Shown here: positions 27,014 to 36,997 of the stretch, one piece after another
How the letters are laid out: the number at the start of each line of letters is the position of its first letter
Position numbering within the stretch: the first letter of the stretch is position 1
From: an uncultured Photobacterium sp.
GTDB taxonomy: Bacteria; Pseudomonadota; Gammaproteobacteria; Enterobacterales; Vibrionaceae
Length of the DNA: 64,000 nt
Assembly: GCF_947039875.1 (NCBI RefSeq)
Contig: NZ_CAMRAN010000008.1
Location: 1 to 64,000, forward strand
Direction of reading: 5' to 3'
Program-made: the position numbers and the translations under genes
The notes under the pieces: generated by a model
The model's database searches: none
What the model was told of the DNA's origin: nothing
What the model saw: the letters and a program-made list of their open reading frames with translations, nothing else

Positions 27014-28228
27014 CTAACGTAAATACTGCATTAAGCTGGTTTTTTGATTCAATAACTGTGAAAAAGACATCACAAACTGTTCTCCAATTTGTTTACCCTG
27101 CTGATAATCCAGCTCTAAATCTTCATAATTACTTAATAACGCACTACTATTCAATGATTTCTCAGGGGCAATTTGAATAACTTGTAACCCTTGCGGCGGA
27201 TTCACTAAAAAGTCATTCACATCACGATAAGTATGATGATAACGCGCCAGCATTTCTAATATTTCTGAATTTGTTCCTTGCCCAGTGATCTCTAATAATC
27301 GTTCAACATTTAATGGTGAGAACCAACTTTTCTTTGGTATCGTCTTCGTTTTACTGACCGTATTTTGATCATTGTCTTCTTTATCTTCCCAATGCTGTTG
27401 GCGCCATTGTTCAAACCGTTGACTTAGCTCTTGATGAATATTTTTAATTTTATCAACAGGCTCATTTAAACTTAATTTATCAATATAATACGGTAATTGG
27501 GTTTCAATATTTTCTCGCCAATCATCGAAAATCCCCCGCTCCTCACCACGGTTCATTTCAGCAACGCTATCTTCTAATGGCTCAGTGCGAATAACAACCA
27601 CGAGGTCAGCTCCACGTCGCCACGCTTCTTTAACAGGAATAGCAGCACTCACACCACCATCAACCCACTGAAGATCATCCATATTAACTGGTTGATTATA
27701 GAGCAGAGGAATAGCACAGCTTGCCAGTAGGACTTCACTCCAATCTTGTTGGTACATAGGGAGATAATAATCTTGGAGAGTGTCTTTACGAGTCACACAT
27801 GCGAGAGCCGTTCTGTAGACTAATGTTTTATGAGCAGTGGCAATATCAAGCGGATATAAACCAGAAGCTGACACTTGCTGCAATGCCCATTCCAAGTTCA
27901 TAGGTTGCTGTTTACTTAGATATTTATATAAATTAAAGAATTGATTATCCACCGAAATATTACGAATGAAATGATATCCAAATCGTGGCTGGCGGCTAAT
28001 AAAAGAAGACAAATTAAGCGCGCCCGCAGAAGTACCAATATACAACTCAAACGGATCAAATTGGTGCTCAAGAAAGCTATCAAGCACACCAGCAGAAAAT
28101 ATCCCGCGCTGCCCTCCACCTTGAACAATTAATGCTATTTTTTTATGAGATGTAGCATTAATAGCCGCAGAGAAATCAGCGACAGATTTCTCATTGATAT
28201 CACGTAAACTAAACGGAAGATAATTCAT
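27014..28228 (-). CDS. Patatin-like phospholipase
   Basis: 404 residues. A cytoplasmic or peripheral lipid acyl hydrolase with a Ser-Asp dyad. The oxyanion hole GGGQRGIFSAGVLD, the nucleophile GTSAGALN and the active Asp in WVDGGVS are all present. The C-terminal ~120 residues form an extra domain as in the E. coli YjjU group. An AGGGAGAAG Shine-Dalgarno precedes the ATG. Convergent with volA, another lipid hydrolase, though no common regulation is evident. Confidence 0.88.
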   Translation of the reverse strand: MNYLPFSLRDINEKSVADFSAAINATSHKKIALIVQGGGQRGIFSAGVLDSFLEHQFDPFELYIGTSAGALNLSSFISRQPRFGYHFIRNISVDNQFFNLYKYLSKQQPMNLEWALQQVSASGLYPLDIATAHKTLVYRTALACVTRKDTLQDYYLPMYQQDWSEVLLASCAIPLLYNQPVNMDDLQWVDGGVSAAIPVKEAWRRGADLVVVIRTEPLEDSVAEMNRGEERGIFDDWRENIETQLPYYIDKLSLNEPVDKIKNIHQELSQRFEQWRQQHWEDKEDNDQNTVSKTKTIPKKSWFSPLNVERLLEITGQGTNSEILEMLARYHHTYRDVNDFLVNPPQGLQVIQIAPEKSLNSSALLSNYEDLELDYQQGKQIGEQFVMSFSQLLNQKTSLMQYLR

Positions 28229-28759
28229 TTCTTCTCCCTGTTAAATATACAAATGGCATATATTAATAAATCTAAGAGAGCCGAATATACAATTTGTACA
28301 GATCAATAGGAAATAATGTTAAAAAATACCACCATCATTTCTCTAACATTATCCTTTTATAACTATCCATGTACAGCAATCAATCCATAGCTTGCTATGT
28401 AAATAGTATGACGGTAACGGTTATCAGTGTAAATTTTAATTCAACATTCGCCCCAATACGTAACATAATGATAACCTTAATTTATGATCAGATTATCAAT
28501 AAAATCAATATTCATCGTCGAAATTACAGCTGCCATCACACTATTTAAATCATTATCAATAACATCACTAAATTGGAGGCTTCCTCATTATACTACTCAG
28601 CATATTATTGTTGTCATCGCACACAATTTATTATCGTTAATAAAGAGCCTATTTATCTTCTAGCGCCACAATATGAGTACGCATGAATATAAATGCGTCA
28701 CTTATCTCTATTAAGGCTTATAATCTAATGATTGGATTAAATATTTATAGGGAGAAATA
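28229..28759. promoter_or_regulatory. Intergenic region with two inverted repeats before the DUF2860 gene
   Basis: No gene is seen. ATAATGTTA/TAACATTAT (28313-28352) is a perfect 9-bp stem. ACGCAT-N8-ATGCGT (28679-28698) sits just upstream of TATAAT (28719-28724), which has no good -35, so an activator or repressor site is likely at the second palindrome. Confidence 0.45.
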
Positions 28760-29752
28760 ATGAAACCATTACTCACTGTCGGCTTAATTGCCACTACAAT
28801 AATCTCCACTACGACACACGCTAGAGCCGTCGATTGGACTCCTGGCGTTGGCGGTGATATTTCTTTAATGGTTGGCTACAATAGATCAAACTCACAGTTT
28901 AATAGCGACAATAACACCACCCAAAATTTAAACAGCCATGGTGATGATCAAGATAAAATGTTCGTCGCCCCCATTGGTAGCATCAATTACACTTTCAAAG
29001 ATGGTAATAACCAACTCTACTTTGGTACAAATCGCTCTGATATTGCCCTTGGTCGGTTTCATGTTGAGGCTGGCTATCGACAAAAATTCGCTGATAATTC
29101 CATGCTAACCCTGAGCTATATACCCGGTTTACTGACTCAAAAAACATGGCAAGATCCCTACCTTCAGAATGTAAAACGCAGTAAAACAAAAACCATCATT
29201 AATGCGTTTAATATCAAACTTAATGATATTCGTGGTTCACGTTTTTCTGGTCAGTTAGCTTATGGGAAATTTAGTGTTGATCAAGAACGCAGTGGTAACG
29301 ATCCTATACTTGCGCTTACACCCAATGAAAAATCATCACTCAACCGTAATGCTACCGTTCTTTATACTGAAGGGACTTATGTCCAACCGTTTAGTCGCAG
29401 TCTGATGTTACGCACAGCGGTTAACTATACAAATATAGATGCTGACGGTAATGCTATGAGTAATAACATTTATGGTGTGGCTGCAACGATTATTCAGATA
29501 TTGCCCCAATCTAGTTTTGCCTTTACCGTAAATTGCAAACGTGCTTTATTTGACTTAACTAACCCTGTATTTAATCAAAAACAACAAGATAATAAATACA
29601 GTGCTTTCTTTGCTTATGAATATAACCAACCCTTCAATTGGAAAGATTGGGGCCTAGTATCACTCATGGGCTATAGCTCTACTCAATCAAATATTGATTT
29701 CTATGACAGCAACGATCTCTTTGTTAGTGCGGGCTTAAACTACAAATTCTAA
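28760..29752 (+). CDS. DUF2860 outer membrane protein
   Basis: 330 residues. A signal peptide (cut near THARA) is followed by a sequence of alternating amphipathic strands ending in aromatic NYKF, typical of an outer-membrane beta-barrel. It resembles DUF2860 proteins of Vibrionaceae, whose function is not known. It is monocistronic behind a long regulatory region with a palindrome at the promoter, which suggests a specific inducer. An AGGGAG Shine-Dalgarno precedes the ATG. Confidence 0.78.
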   Translation: MKPLLTVGLIATTIISTTTHARAVDWTPGVGGDISLMVGYNRSNSQFNSDNNTTQNLNSHGDDQDKMFVAPIGSINYTFKDGNNQLYFGTNRSDIALGRFHVEAGYRQKFADNSMLTLSYIPGLLTQKTWQDPYLQNVKRSKTKTIINAFNIKLNDIRGSRFSGQLAYGKFSVDQERSGNDPILALTPNEKSSLNRNATVLYTEGTYVQPFSRSLMLRTAVNYTNIDADGNAMSNNIYGVAATIIQILPQSSFAFTVNCKRALFDLTNPVFNQKQQDNKYSAFFAYEYNQPFNWKDWGLVSLMGYSSTQSNIDFYDSNDLFVSAGLNYKF

Positions 29753-29904
29753 TAACAATGCAATAAATAGCCACGCCCTCTGAAACCGTGATTTTATTTC
29801 GGGTAGCTATAATTTTAGCCACACCGAAATAATGCGAGACATCACTCAAAATATCGATTAAATTGACTATACTTTGCCAACGTTATGGAAACGTTAAATA
29901 AATT

Positions 29905-31569
29905 ATGGCGACTAATAATCGTACAGCAGATGCATCCCTAGAGTCCTTGCATCGCATATTCACAATACCAGAAGCACCTGATTCAACATTAGGACTAATC
30001 GAAAAAGAGCTCTCAGAAAACCTTAACGAGTTTCTGCGAACCCATATTGCAGCAATCGAAAAACCCTTAGCTGAAATTGAAAAAGATTTCTCTACTGCAG
30101 ATATTCCTGAAGTCCCTTCTTTTGTCTCTGAACATACTCAGTTCTTATTGAATAAACTTGTTGCCCAGTCTGTTCATACTGCTGCGCCTACGTTTATTGG
30201 TCATATGACCTCTGCTCTGCCTTACTTCATGATGCCTTTATCTAAAATCATGATCGCGTTAAACCAAAACCTTGTAAAAATAGAAACATCAAAAGCGTTT
30301 ACGCCACTTGAGCGCCAAGTATTAGGCATGCTGCATAAATTAATTTTTAATCAAGAAGAAAGTTTCTACCAACAATGGATGCACAGTGCTGACCATTCTT
30401 TAGGGGCTTTTTGTTCGGGTGGCACCATCGCCAATATCACTGCATTATGGGTTGCTCGTAATGCTGCTTTGCAACCAGATGGTGATTTCACAGGTGTAGG
30501 CCAACAAGGTTTACTGCGGGCGATGAAGCACTATGGCTATGATGATCTGGCGATTCTGGTATCAGAGCGTGGGCACTATTCTTTAAAGAAAGCCGCAGAT
30601 GTTTTAGGTATTGGCCGAGATAGCCTGATTGCCATCAAAACTGATGATAACAATCGCATTGATCTCAATGAGTTAAAAATAACACTCGCGAATCTAAAAC
30701 GTAAAAATATTAAACCTTTTGCGATTATTGGTATTGCGGGCACCACAGAAACGGGCAACATCGATCCTCTAGAACAACTAGCAGATATTGCGGCAGAACA
30801 TCAATGCCACTTCCACGTTGATGCGGCATGGGGGGGAGCAACCCTTATGTCAAATAAGTATCGTCACTTACTTAAAGGGATTGAGCTCGCAGATTCCATT
30901 ACCATTGATGCTCATAAACAGCTCTATATTCCGATGGGTGCTGGGATGGTGATATTTAAAAATCCAGAACTCATGACCGCAATTGAGCATCATGCTGAAT
31001 ATATTCTTCGAGAAGGCTCAAAAGACTTAGGCAGCCACACACTGGAAGGATCCCGCAGTGGTATGGCGATGTTACTGTTTGCAAGTATGAATATTATTAG
31101 TCGCCCTGGCTATGAATTATTGATCAATAACAGCATTGAAAAAGCCGCTTACTTTGCACAATGTATTCAACAACATCCTGATTTTGAGTTAGTCACAGAG
31201 CCTGAATTATGCTTACTAACTTACCGTTATGTCCCTGCTAATACACAGCAAGCATTACAACAAGCCACCCCCGCACAGCGTGAAACATTGCTAGAACTCT
31301 TAAACGATCTCACTCAATTTATTCAAAAACGCCAACGAGAATCAGGCAAATCCTTTGTATCTCGAACGCGTATTACTCCAGAAAAGTGGCAGCGAAAAGC
31401 AACAACCGTGTTTCGCGTTGTACTCGCAAACCCGTTAACAACCACTGAAATTCTAGAAAATGTTCTTATTGAACAACAGCAACTTGCACAACAAAGCACT
31501 ATTAGCTTGCCCGAAATCATTCGATTGACGCAGAAAATAATTGAAAAAAGAATAAAAAACAACATATAA
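29905..31569 (+). CDS. panP: Pyridoxal-dependent aspartate 1-decarboxylase
   Basis: 554 residues. A PLP enzyme of the group II decarboxylase fold that makes beta-alanine from aspartate for pantothenate, replacing PanD in Vibrionaceae. Visible elements are CSGGTIANI, the cofactor-contacting HVDAAWGG and the Schiff-base lysine in TIDAHKQLYIP. Length and N-terminus (LESLHRIFTIPEAPDSTLG) fit the PanP group rather than glutamate decarboxylase. Monocistronic. Confidence 0.92.
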   Translation: MATNNRTADASLESLHRIFTIPEAPDSTLGLIEKELSENLNEFLRTHIAAIEKPLAEIEKDFSTADIPEVPSFVSEHTQFLLNKLVAQSVHTAAPTFIGHMTSALPYFMMPLSKIMIALNQNLVKIETSKAFTPLERQVLGMLHKLIFNQEESFYQQWMHSADHSLGAFCSGGTIANITALWVARNAALQPDGDFTGVGQQGLLRAMKHYGYDDLAILVSERGHYSLKKAADVLGIGRDSLIAIKTDDNNRIDLNELKITLANLKRKNIKPFAIIGIAGTTETGNIDPLEQLADIAAEHQCHFHVDAAWGGATLMSNKYRHLLKGIELADSITIDAHKQLYIPMGAGMVIFKNPELMTAIEHHAEYILREGSKDLGSHTLEGSRSGMAMLLFASMNIISRPGYELLINNSIEKAAYFAQCIQQHPDFELVTEPELCLLTYRYVPANTQQALQQATPAQRETLLELLNDLTQFIQKRQRESGKSFVSRTRITPEKWQRKATTVFRVVLANPLTTTEILENVLIEQQQLAQQSTISLPEIIRLTQKIIEKRIKNNI

Positions 31570-32144
31570 CGCGCAAATATCTATATGGTATTTTTCTGAA
31601 TTTAACCATCTATCGCGTTTTTTGGTAGTTTTGAATTTTTAATTGTCTTGGAAATGCTAGTCAATATATGACCATTTTATGAATAACTCGCGACTTAAGT
31701 ATGAACAGCGGATGATTGTAGTGTGAATAGCACCATAACAATACGCTCTTTTACGTTACCAATACTCATATGTAGAGGCAGTAAAAACCGCTGTTTTGAT
31801 AAAAATTCGTTTTACAAGAAAATATGGAGCAAAATACATATTCATAAGATTTCATTTTTCAATAGGATTGTTATTAATTGGTAACCAACAACACTAAATA
31901 TTGATAACAAATGATTTTACGATGTTACAAAATAGCCTTGCTGTTAATAATGATTCTCACTACTGTGATTTGTTCTTTTTTGACCCAAAAAAATATTCTG
32001 TTAATTGATGATTTAAATCAAGAAACACCCCGAATACTGCTCAAAAAAAATGCCCTATTCTTTTCAAATAGGGCATTTTTATGTCAATTTATGTCATAAC
32101 TATTTTATTGAAGCTACGCTTTTCCCGCTCAAATACGACCAATA
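31570..32144. other. Intergenic region between panP and arcA
   Basis: 575 bp of AT-rich sequence. The only clear element is the terminator at 32048-32083. A 62-codon hydrophobic frame at 31911-32099 has no ribosome site and runs through the terminator, so it is not annotated as a gene. Confidence 0.5.
32048..32083 (-). terminator. arcA terminator
   Basis: AAATGCCCTATT pairs with AATAGGGCATTT around a short loop, with eight Ts following in the minus direction. Very strong. Confidence 0.92.
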
Positions 32145-32858
32145 TTAGTCGCCAGCAAACATATATCCTTCGCCATGAACGGTAACAAAAATCTGTGGAT
32201 TCTTCGGATCTAGTTCCATTTTAGAACGCATTCTACGAATTAAAACATCAATAGTTCGGTCATTTGGCGCTTCAACACGGTGGCTTAACATGTTTAAAAT
32301 ACGCTCACGGCTTAGCACTACATTTGGGTGTGATGAGAAGGCAACTAATAGCTCATATTCCGCCTTTGTTAACTTCACAGGAAGCCCGTTATGAGTCAGT
32401 GCGCGTTTGTTAATATCAAACTGCCATTCACCAAAACGAATGATGTTATCTTCCTGCATTTCAACCATAGTTTCGTCACGCGCTTTTTCTACTAACGTCA
32501 TGCGCCATAACAAGTTTTTCACTCTAACAAGCAATTCACGAAGTTCAAAAGGCTTAGTTACATAGTCGTCTGCACCCATTTCTAAACCGACGATCCTATC
32601 AATACTATCAGTGCGTCCAGTCACCAAAATAATACCCACTTCAGAGCGGCTACGAAGCTCTCGCGTTAGCATCAAACCATCTTCACCTGGTAGGTTGATA
32701 TCAAGCATTACAAGGTCAATTTTTTCCGTTGCCATCACTTCGCGCATCTGTGCGCCACTGTCTGCTTGGCTTACCTTGTATCCTTCATTTTCAAAATACC
32801 CAACCAGTTTTGTGCGGGTAACAATTTCATCTTCTACAACAAGTACGTGATGGGTCAT
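32145..32858 (-). CDS. arcA: Aerobic respiration response regulator ArcA
   Basis: 237 residues. An OmpR-family DNA-binding response regulator that represses aerobic and activates fermentative/anaerobic genes when phosphorylated by ArcB. Receiver domain (about 1-120): acidic pair in VVEDE, phospho-acceptor Asp in MLDINLPG, Thr in LVTGRTD and Lys in VTKPFE. C-terminal winged helix (about 135-235) has TVHGEGYMF. Nearly identical in pattern to ArcA of E. coli. Divergent from torCA, so the 198-bp gap may be co-regulated. Confidence 0.96.
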   Translation of the reverse strand: MTHHVLVVEDEIVTRTKLVGYFENEGYKVSQADSGAQMREVMATEKIDLVMLDINLPGEDGLMLTRELRSRSEVGIILVTGRTDSIDRIVGLEMGADDYVTKPFELRELLVRVKNLLWRMTLVEKARDETMVEMQEDNIIRFGEWQFDINKRALTHNGLPVKLTKAEYELLVAFSSHPNVVLSRERILNMLSHRVEAPNDRTIDVLIRRMRSKMELDPKNPQIFVTVHGEGYMFAGD

Positions 32859-32943
32859 GTCGTTCTCTTTTTAGTTTTTGGTTTTCTAACTGAACGGTAG
32901 CACAAACTAAGACCATTCACAATTTGTCATAACTATGCCTTTG

Positions 32944-32975
32944 CTATTCATTCGCAGCGTTAACCTTATTCATAT
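32944..32975 (+). promoter_or_regulatory. Candidate TorR-box repeats upstream of torC
   Basis: CTATTCATTC (32944-32953) and TTATTCATAT (32966-32975) match the E. coli tor box CTGTTCATAT at 7 and 8 of 10 positions, as a direct repeat with 22-bp periodicity about 80-110 bp before torC. No torR/torS genes are in the window. Confidence 0.4.
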
Positions 32976-33056
32976 CGTGACAATAAGATTACCTCATAAA
33001 ATTTTAACCGTCACCGTAGCCTACGGTGAGCATTCTTTTAAATGGAATCTTTCAAA

Positions 33057-34223
33057 ATGAAAAAAATTTGGCAGATGTTGACGAAACCAAGTAGCAAGTA
33101 TTCAATTCTTGCTCTGGTGCTTGTTGGTATTGGTATCGCAGTGAGTGGCATTTTTGCTGTACACAAAGGTTTTGAACACGCATCAACCAATGAATTCTGT
33201 ATTGGTTGTCATACCATGAAGCAGAACTATGAAGAGTACACTCAATCTGTACACTTCAAAAATGCGTCTGGTGTTCGCGCTGACTGTGTTGACTGTCACC
33301 AGCCAAAAGATTTAGTCGGTATGATTGAAACGAAGTTAATGGCATCAAAAGATGTGTATAACCAGTTCATTACCAAAAAAATCGATACGCCTGAAAAATT
33401 TGAAGAGCACCGTTTAGAATTAGCTCAGATGGTTTGGAAGCGCATGGAAAAACAAAACTCCAGCACATGTAAGAGTTGTCACAACTATTCAGCGATGGAT
33501 CATGCTAAGCAATCACCTGAAGCCGCTGCTGCAATGACAGACGCTGCTGCAAAAGACATGAACTGTATTGAATGTCACAAAGGTATTGCACACGAACTTC
33601 CAAACATGGCTGGCGGTTTCCAAAAAGACTACCAAGCACTAGAAGCTGAAGCGACCTCTCAAGGTGCAACAGCAGAGAAGCTTTACTCTCTAGGTGAGAA
33701 GGATATCTTTGCCACTGACGATGCTAAAGGTAAGTCAGAAGGTAAATTACTACCCGCTTCTGAAGTCACTGTACTTGAACGTAAAGGCGACATGCTGAAA
33801 GTTGAAGTTAACGGCTGGTTAGAAAAAGCAGGTAAAGGTCGTGTAATGACTGAGTACATGGGCAAGCGTGTCTTTAAGGCAACTATCCGTGGCGAAGTGA
33901 AAGCGAACGAGAAAATCATTAAAGAAGAAACTGATCCTGCAACTAACATTGTGTGGCAGAACATCAGCGTTCAAGGTTGGATCACTAAATCAAACATGAT
34001 TGATAGTATCAAACCAATCTGGAATTATGCAGAAGATATGTACGCGTCTACATGTAACGCTTGTCACGCGGCGCCAGATCCTGGCCATTTTACTGCAAAT
34101 GGCTGGATCGCAAGTCTGAAAGCCATGAGCTCTTACTACCGTCTGACTAAGACTGAAGAACGCACACTACTTAAATATCTTCAGAACCACGGCAGCGATA
34201 CAGGTGGTGCTGGCGCGCATTAA
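33057..34223 (+). CDS. torC: Pentahaem c-type cytochrome TorC
   Basis: 388 residues. A NapC/NirT-family membrane-anchored quinol oxidase passing electrons to periplasmic TorA. One N-terminal membrane helix (ILALVLVGIGIAVSGIFAV), then five CxxCH haem motifs in order: CIGCH, CVDCH, CKSCH, CIECH and, in the C-terminal domain specific to TorC, CNACH. I placed the start at the ATG at 33057 (MKKIWQ), matching the E. coli N-terminus; an ATG five codons upstream is possible. torA follows after 93 bp. Confidence 0.94.
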   Translation: MKKIWQMLTKPSSKYSILALVLVGIGIAVSGIFAVHKGFEHASTNEFCIGCHTMKQNYEEYTQSVHFKNASGVRADCVDCHQPKDLVGMIETKLMASKDVYNQFITKKIDTPEKFEEHRLELAQMVWKRMEKQNSSTCKSCHNYSAMDHAKQSPEAAAAMTDAAAKDMNCIECHKGIAHELPNMAGGFQKDYQALEAEATSQGATAEKLYSLGEKDIFATDDAKGKSEGKLLPASEVTVLERKGDMLKVEVNGWLEKAGKGRVMTEYMGKRVFKATIRGEVKANEKIIKEETDPATNIVWQNISVQGWITKSNMIDSIKPIWNYAEDMYASTCNACHAAPDPGHFTANGWIASLKAMSSYYRLTKTEERTLLKYLQNHGSDTGGAGAH

Positions 34224-34316
34224 TCCAGCGCACCAATAAACGATTAAATGATAGGCGGGTGGTAATAGTTATCCCCGCCCCATCGATAAAAATTAAAGTT
34301 TAAGGATTCTCCAACT

Positions 34317-36845
34317 ATGGCGACTCAAAACAATCATAAAGGCATTACACGCCGCCGCTTCCTATCAGGTTTAGCGATTGCAAGTGCTGCATCCGTTGTC
34401 GGTACTAGCCTACTTGCTCCTCGTAAAGCAATGGCTGCGACAGAAACAGTATCAGGCTTTAACGGTGAAGTGCTTTGTGGCTCTCACTGGGGTGCTTTCC
34501 GCGCTAAAGTAGTGAACGGTGTATGGACTGAAACCACGCCGTTTGAAAAAGACCCACACCCAACAGTGATGCTAGATGCAGTACGTGAAGTGGTTTATAA
34601 CCCTGCACGTGTTAAATACCCAATGATTCGTATCGACTGGCTAAAACAAGGCTACAAGTCAGATACAAGCCAACGTGGTAACAACCGTTTCGTACGTGTG
34701 CCTTGGTCACAAGCATTAGATTTCTTCCAACACGAATTAAACCGTGTTCAAGAAACTTACGGCCCAAGTGCATTATACGCAGGTCATACTGGCTGGCAGT
34801 CTGTAGGTAAACTACACAATGCAGGTACAATGATGAAGCGTGGTATTAGCCTTCACGGTACTACCCTTGGTAAAATGGGTGACTACTCAACAGGTGCTGC
34901 ACAAGTTATTCTTCCTTACGTTGCGGGTGCAATGGAAGTTTACGAACAGCAAACCTCTTGGGATATCGTGCTTAAAAACACAGATACCATCGTAATGTGG
35001 GGTACGGATCCAGTTAAAAACCTTCAAGTAGGTTGGTTGGTTCCTGATCACAGCGTATACGGCTCATACCAGCAGCTTGCTGAAAAAGTGAAAAACAAAG
35101 AAATTAAAGTTATTCACATTGACCCAGTACGTAACGAAACCATGAAGTTTGTTGGTGGTGAGCAATTACCTGTGCACCCACAATCAGATATTCCGTTGAT
35201 GCTGGCGATTGCGCACACGCTATACACTGAAAATCTATACGACAAAGAATTCATCGCAAACTACACCACAGGCTTTGACAAGTTCATGCCTTACGTAATG
35301 GGCGAAACTGACGGTATCGTTAAGACACCTGAGTGGGCAGAGAAAATCTCTGGCATCAAGGCAAGTCAGATCCGTGAACTAGCACGTACAATGGCGGGTG
35401 GTCGTACTCAGCTTGTCGGTGGTTGGTGTCTACAGCGTATGCAACACGGCGAGCAATGGGCGTGGATGCTGGTTGTTCTAGCAGCAATGCTTGGTCAAAT
35501 TGGTCAACCTGGTGGTGGTTTCGGTTTCGGCTGGCACTACAACGACGCCGGAACTATCACCTCTGCTGGCCCGTTAATGTCTGGCTTTAGTGGTGTTACT
35601 GGCGTAGAACCAATCTACAACGGTTCATTTAAAGGTTACGCTAAGACAATCCCAGTAGCACGTTTTGTGGATTGTATCTCTAACCCAGGTACGAAGATTC
35701 AATGGAATGGTAACGAAATCACCTTCCCTTACATGAAGATGGCGATCTTCAGTGGTAACAACCCATTCGCTCACCACCAAGATCGTAACCGTATGATCAA
35801 GGCATGGACAAAACTAGAGACGGTTGTTTCTATCGAGCACCAATGGACAGCCACTTGTCGTTTTGCAGATATCGTCTTACCTGCAACAACCACTTACGAG
35901 CGTGATGATATCGAGCAGTTTGGTAACCACTCCAACAAAGGTATCCTTGCATTACGTAAGATTGTTGAGCCAATGTTTGAATCTAAAGATGACTTTGATA
36001 TTTTCCGTGAGCTATGTGCACGCTTCAACCGTGAAGAAGCATTTACTGGCGGTAAAAAGAAAATGGAAATCATTGAAGAGATCTACAACGGTGCGCGTTT
36101 ACAAGGCCGTGGTATCGGTGTTCGTATGCCAACCTTCGCTAAATTCTGGGAAGGTGAAGGTTATATTGAATTCCCTGCAGGCAAAGAGTGGGTACGTCAC
36201 GAATCATTCCGTAACGAACCGGATCTTGAGCCACTAGGTACAGCATCAGGTCTTATCGAGATCTACTGTAAGACAATCGCAGATATGGGCTATAACGACT
36301 GTCAAGGTCACCCAATGTGGTTCGAAAAAGAAGAACGTAGTCACGGCGGTCCACGCTCTGATGTCTACCCGCTTCACTTACAAAGCTGTCACCCAAATAA
36401 CCGTTTGCACTCACAGCTATGTTCATCAACTGACTTCCGTGCAACTTATGCTGTTGCGGATCGTGAGCCGATTTACATCAATACTCAAGATGCAGCTGCA
36501 CGTAATATTAAATCAGGGGATTTGGTACGTGTATTTAACGGTCGTGGTCAAGTATTGGCTGGCGCAGTAGTAACAGATGACTACTCTCCAGGCGTATGTC
36601 GTATTCATGAGGGTGCTTGGTATAGCCCACTTGATGGAGGTAAAGCGGGTACAATTTGTACTTATGGCGATCCAAACGTACTAACGTTAGATATCGGTAC
36701 ATCTAAACTAGCACAAGCAACATCAGCACATACAGCTGTGGTTGATATTGAGAAGTACACAGGTCCCGTACCTGAAGTAACGGGCTTTAACGGTCCAACT
36801 TATGAAACAGGTATTGATCCTCTATTCCCGGCAATGGACAAATAA
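34317..36845 (+). CDS. torA: Trimethylamine-N-oxide reductase, catalytic subunit
   Basis: 842 residues. A periplasmic molybdenum bis-MGD enzyme of the DMSO-reductase family that reduces TMAO to trimethylamine, the terminal step of TMAO respiration. The N-terminal twin-arginine signal TRRRFLSG ends at KAMAA. The Mo-ligand region GDYSTGAAQ carries the serine typical of TorA. Length is that of E. coli TorA. It follows torC, with a terminator between torA and torD. Confidence 0.95.
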   Translation: MATQNNHKGITRRRFLSGLAIASAASVVGTSLLAPRKAMAATETVSGFNGEVLCGSHWGAFRAKVVNGVWTETTPFEKDPHPTVMLDAVREVVYNPARVKYPMIRIDWLKQGYKSDTSQRGNNRFVRVPWSQALDFFQHELNRVQETYGPSALYAGHTGWQSVGKLHNAGTMMKRGISLHGTTLGKMGDYSTGAAQVILPYVAGAMEVYEQQTSWDIVLKNTDTIVMWGTDPVKNLQVGWLVPDHSVYGSYQQLAEKVKNKEIKVIHIDPVRNETMKFVGGEQLPVHPQSDIPLMLAIAHTLYTENLYDKEFIANYTTGFDKFMPYVMGETDGIVKTPEWAEKISGIKASQIRELARTMAGGRTQLVGGWCLQRMQHGEQWAWMLVVLAAMLGQIGQPGGGFGFGWHYNDAGTITSAGPLMSGFSGVTGVEPIYNGSFKGYAKTIPVARFVDCISNPGTKIQWNGNEITFPYMKMAIFSGNNPFAHHQDRNRMIKAWTKLETVVSIEHQWTATCRFADIVLPATTTYERDDIEQFGNHSNKGILALRKIVEPMFESKDDFDIFRELCARFNREEAFTGGKKKMEIIEEIYNGARLQGRGIGVRMPTFAKFWEGEGYIEFPAGKEWVRHESFRNEPDLEPLGTASGLIEIYCKTIADMGYNDCQGHPMWFEKEERSHGGPRSDVYPLHLQSCHPNNRLHSQLCSSTDFRATYAVADREPIYINTQDAAARNIKSGDLVRVFNGRGQVLAGAVVTDDYSPGVCRIHEGAWYSPLDGGKAGTICTYGDPNVLTLDIGTSKLAQATSAHTAVVDIEKYTGPVPEVTGFNGPTYETGIDPLFPAMDK

Positions 36846-36877
36846 TCCCTTGTTGTTAGCATAGAAAACCAATCCAT

Positions 36878-36911
36878 AAAAGGCGATGAACTTTTCTTTC
36901 ATCGCCTTTAT
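36878..36911 (+). terminator. torCA terminator
   Basis: AAAGGCGATGAA pairs with TTTCATCGCCTTT followed by ATTTCATTTTTT. It separates torA from torD, so torD must have its own promoter or rely on read-through. Confidence 0.85.
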
Positions 36912-36997
36912 TTCATTTTTTAGAACCTATTCTAATAACCCTTAGGTATACTCTACCTAACTGCTTTATTTGAATATGTTTTATGTCTGGAGTGACC

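Noticed and set aside
31911-32099. 62-codon hydrophobic frame upstream of arcA
   Set aside because: No ribosome site, low-complexity AT-rich codons, and it runs through the arcA terminator.
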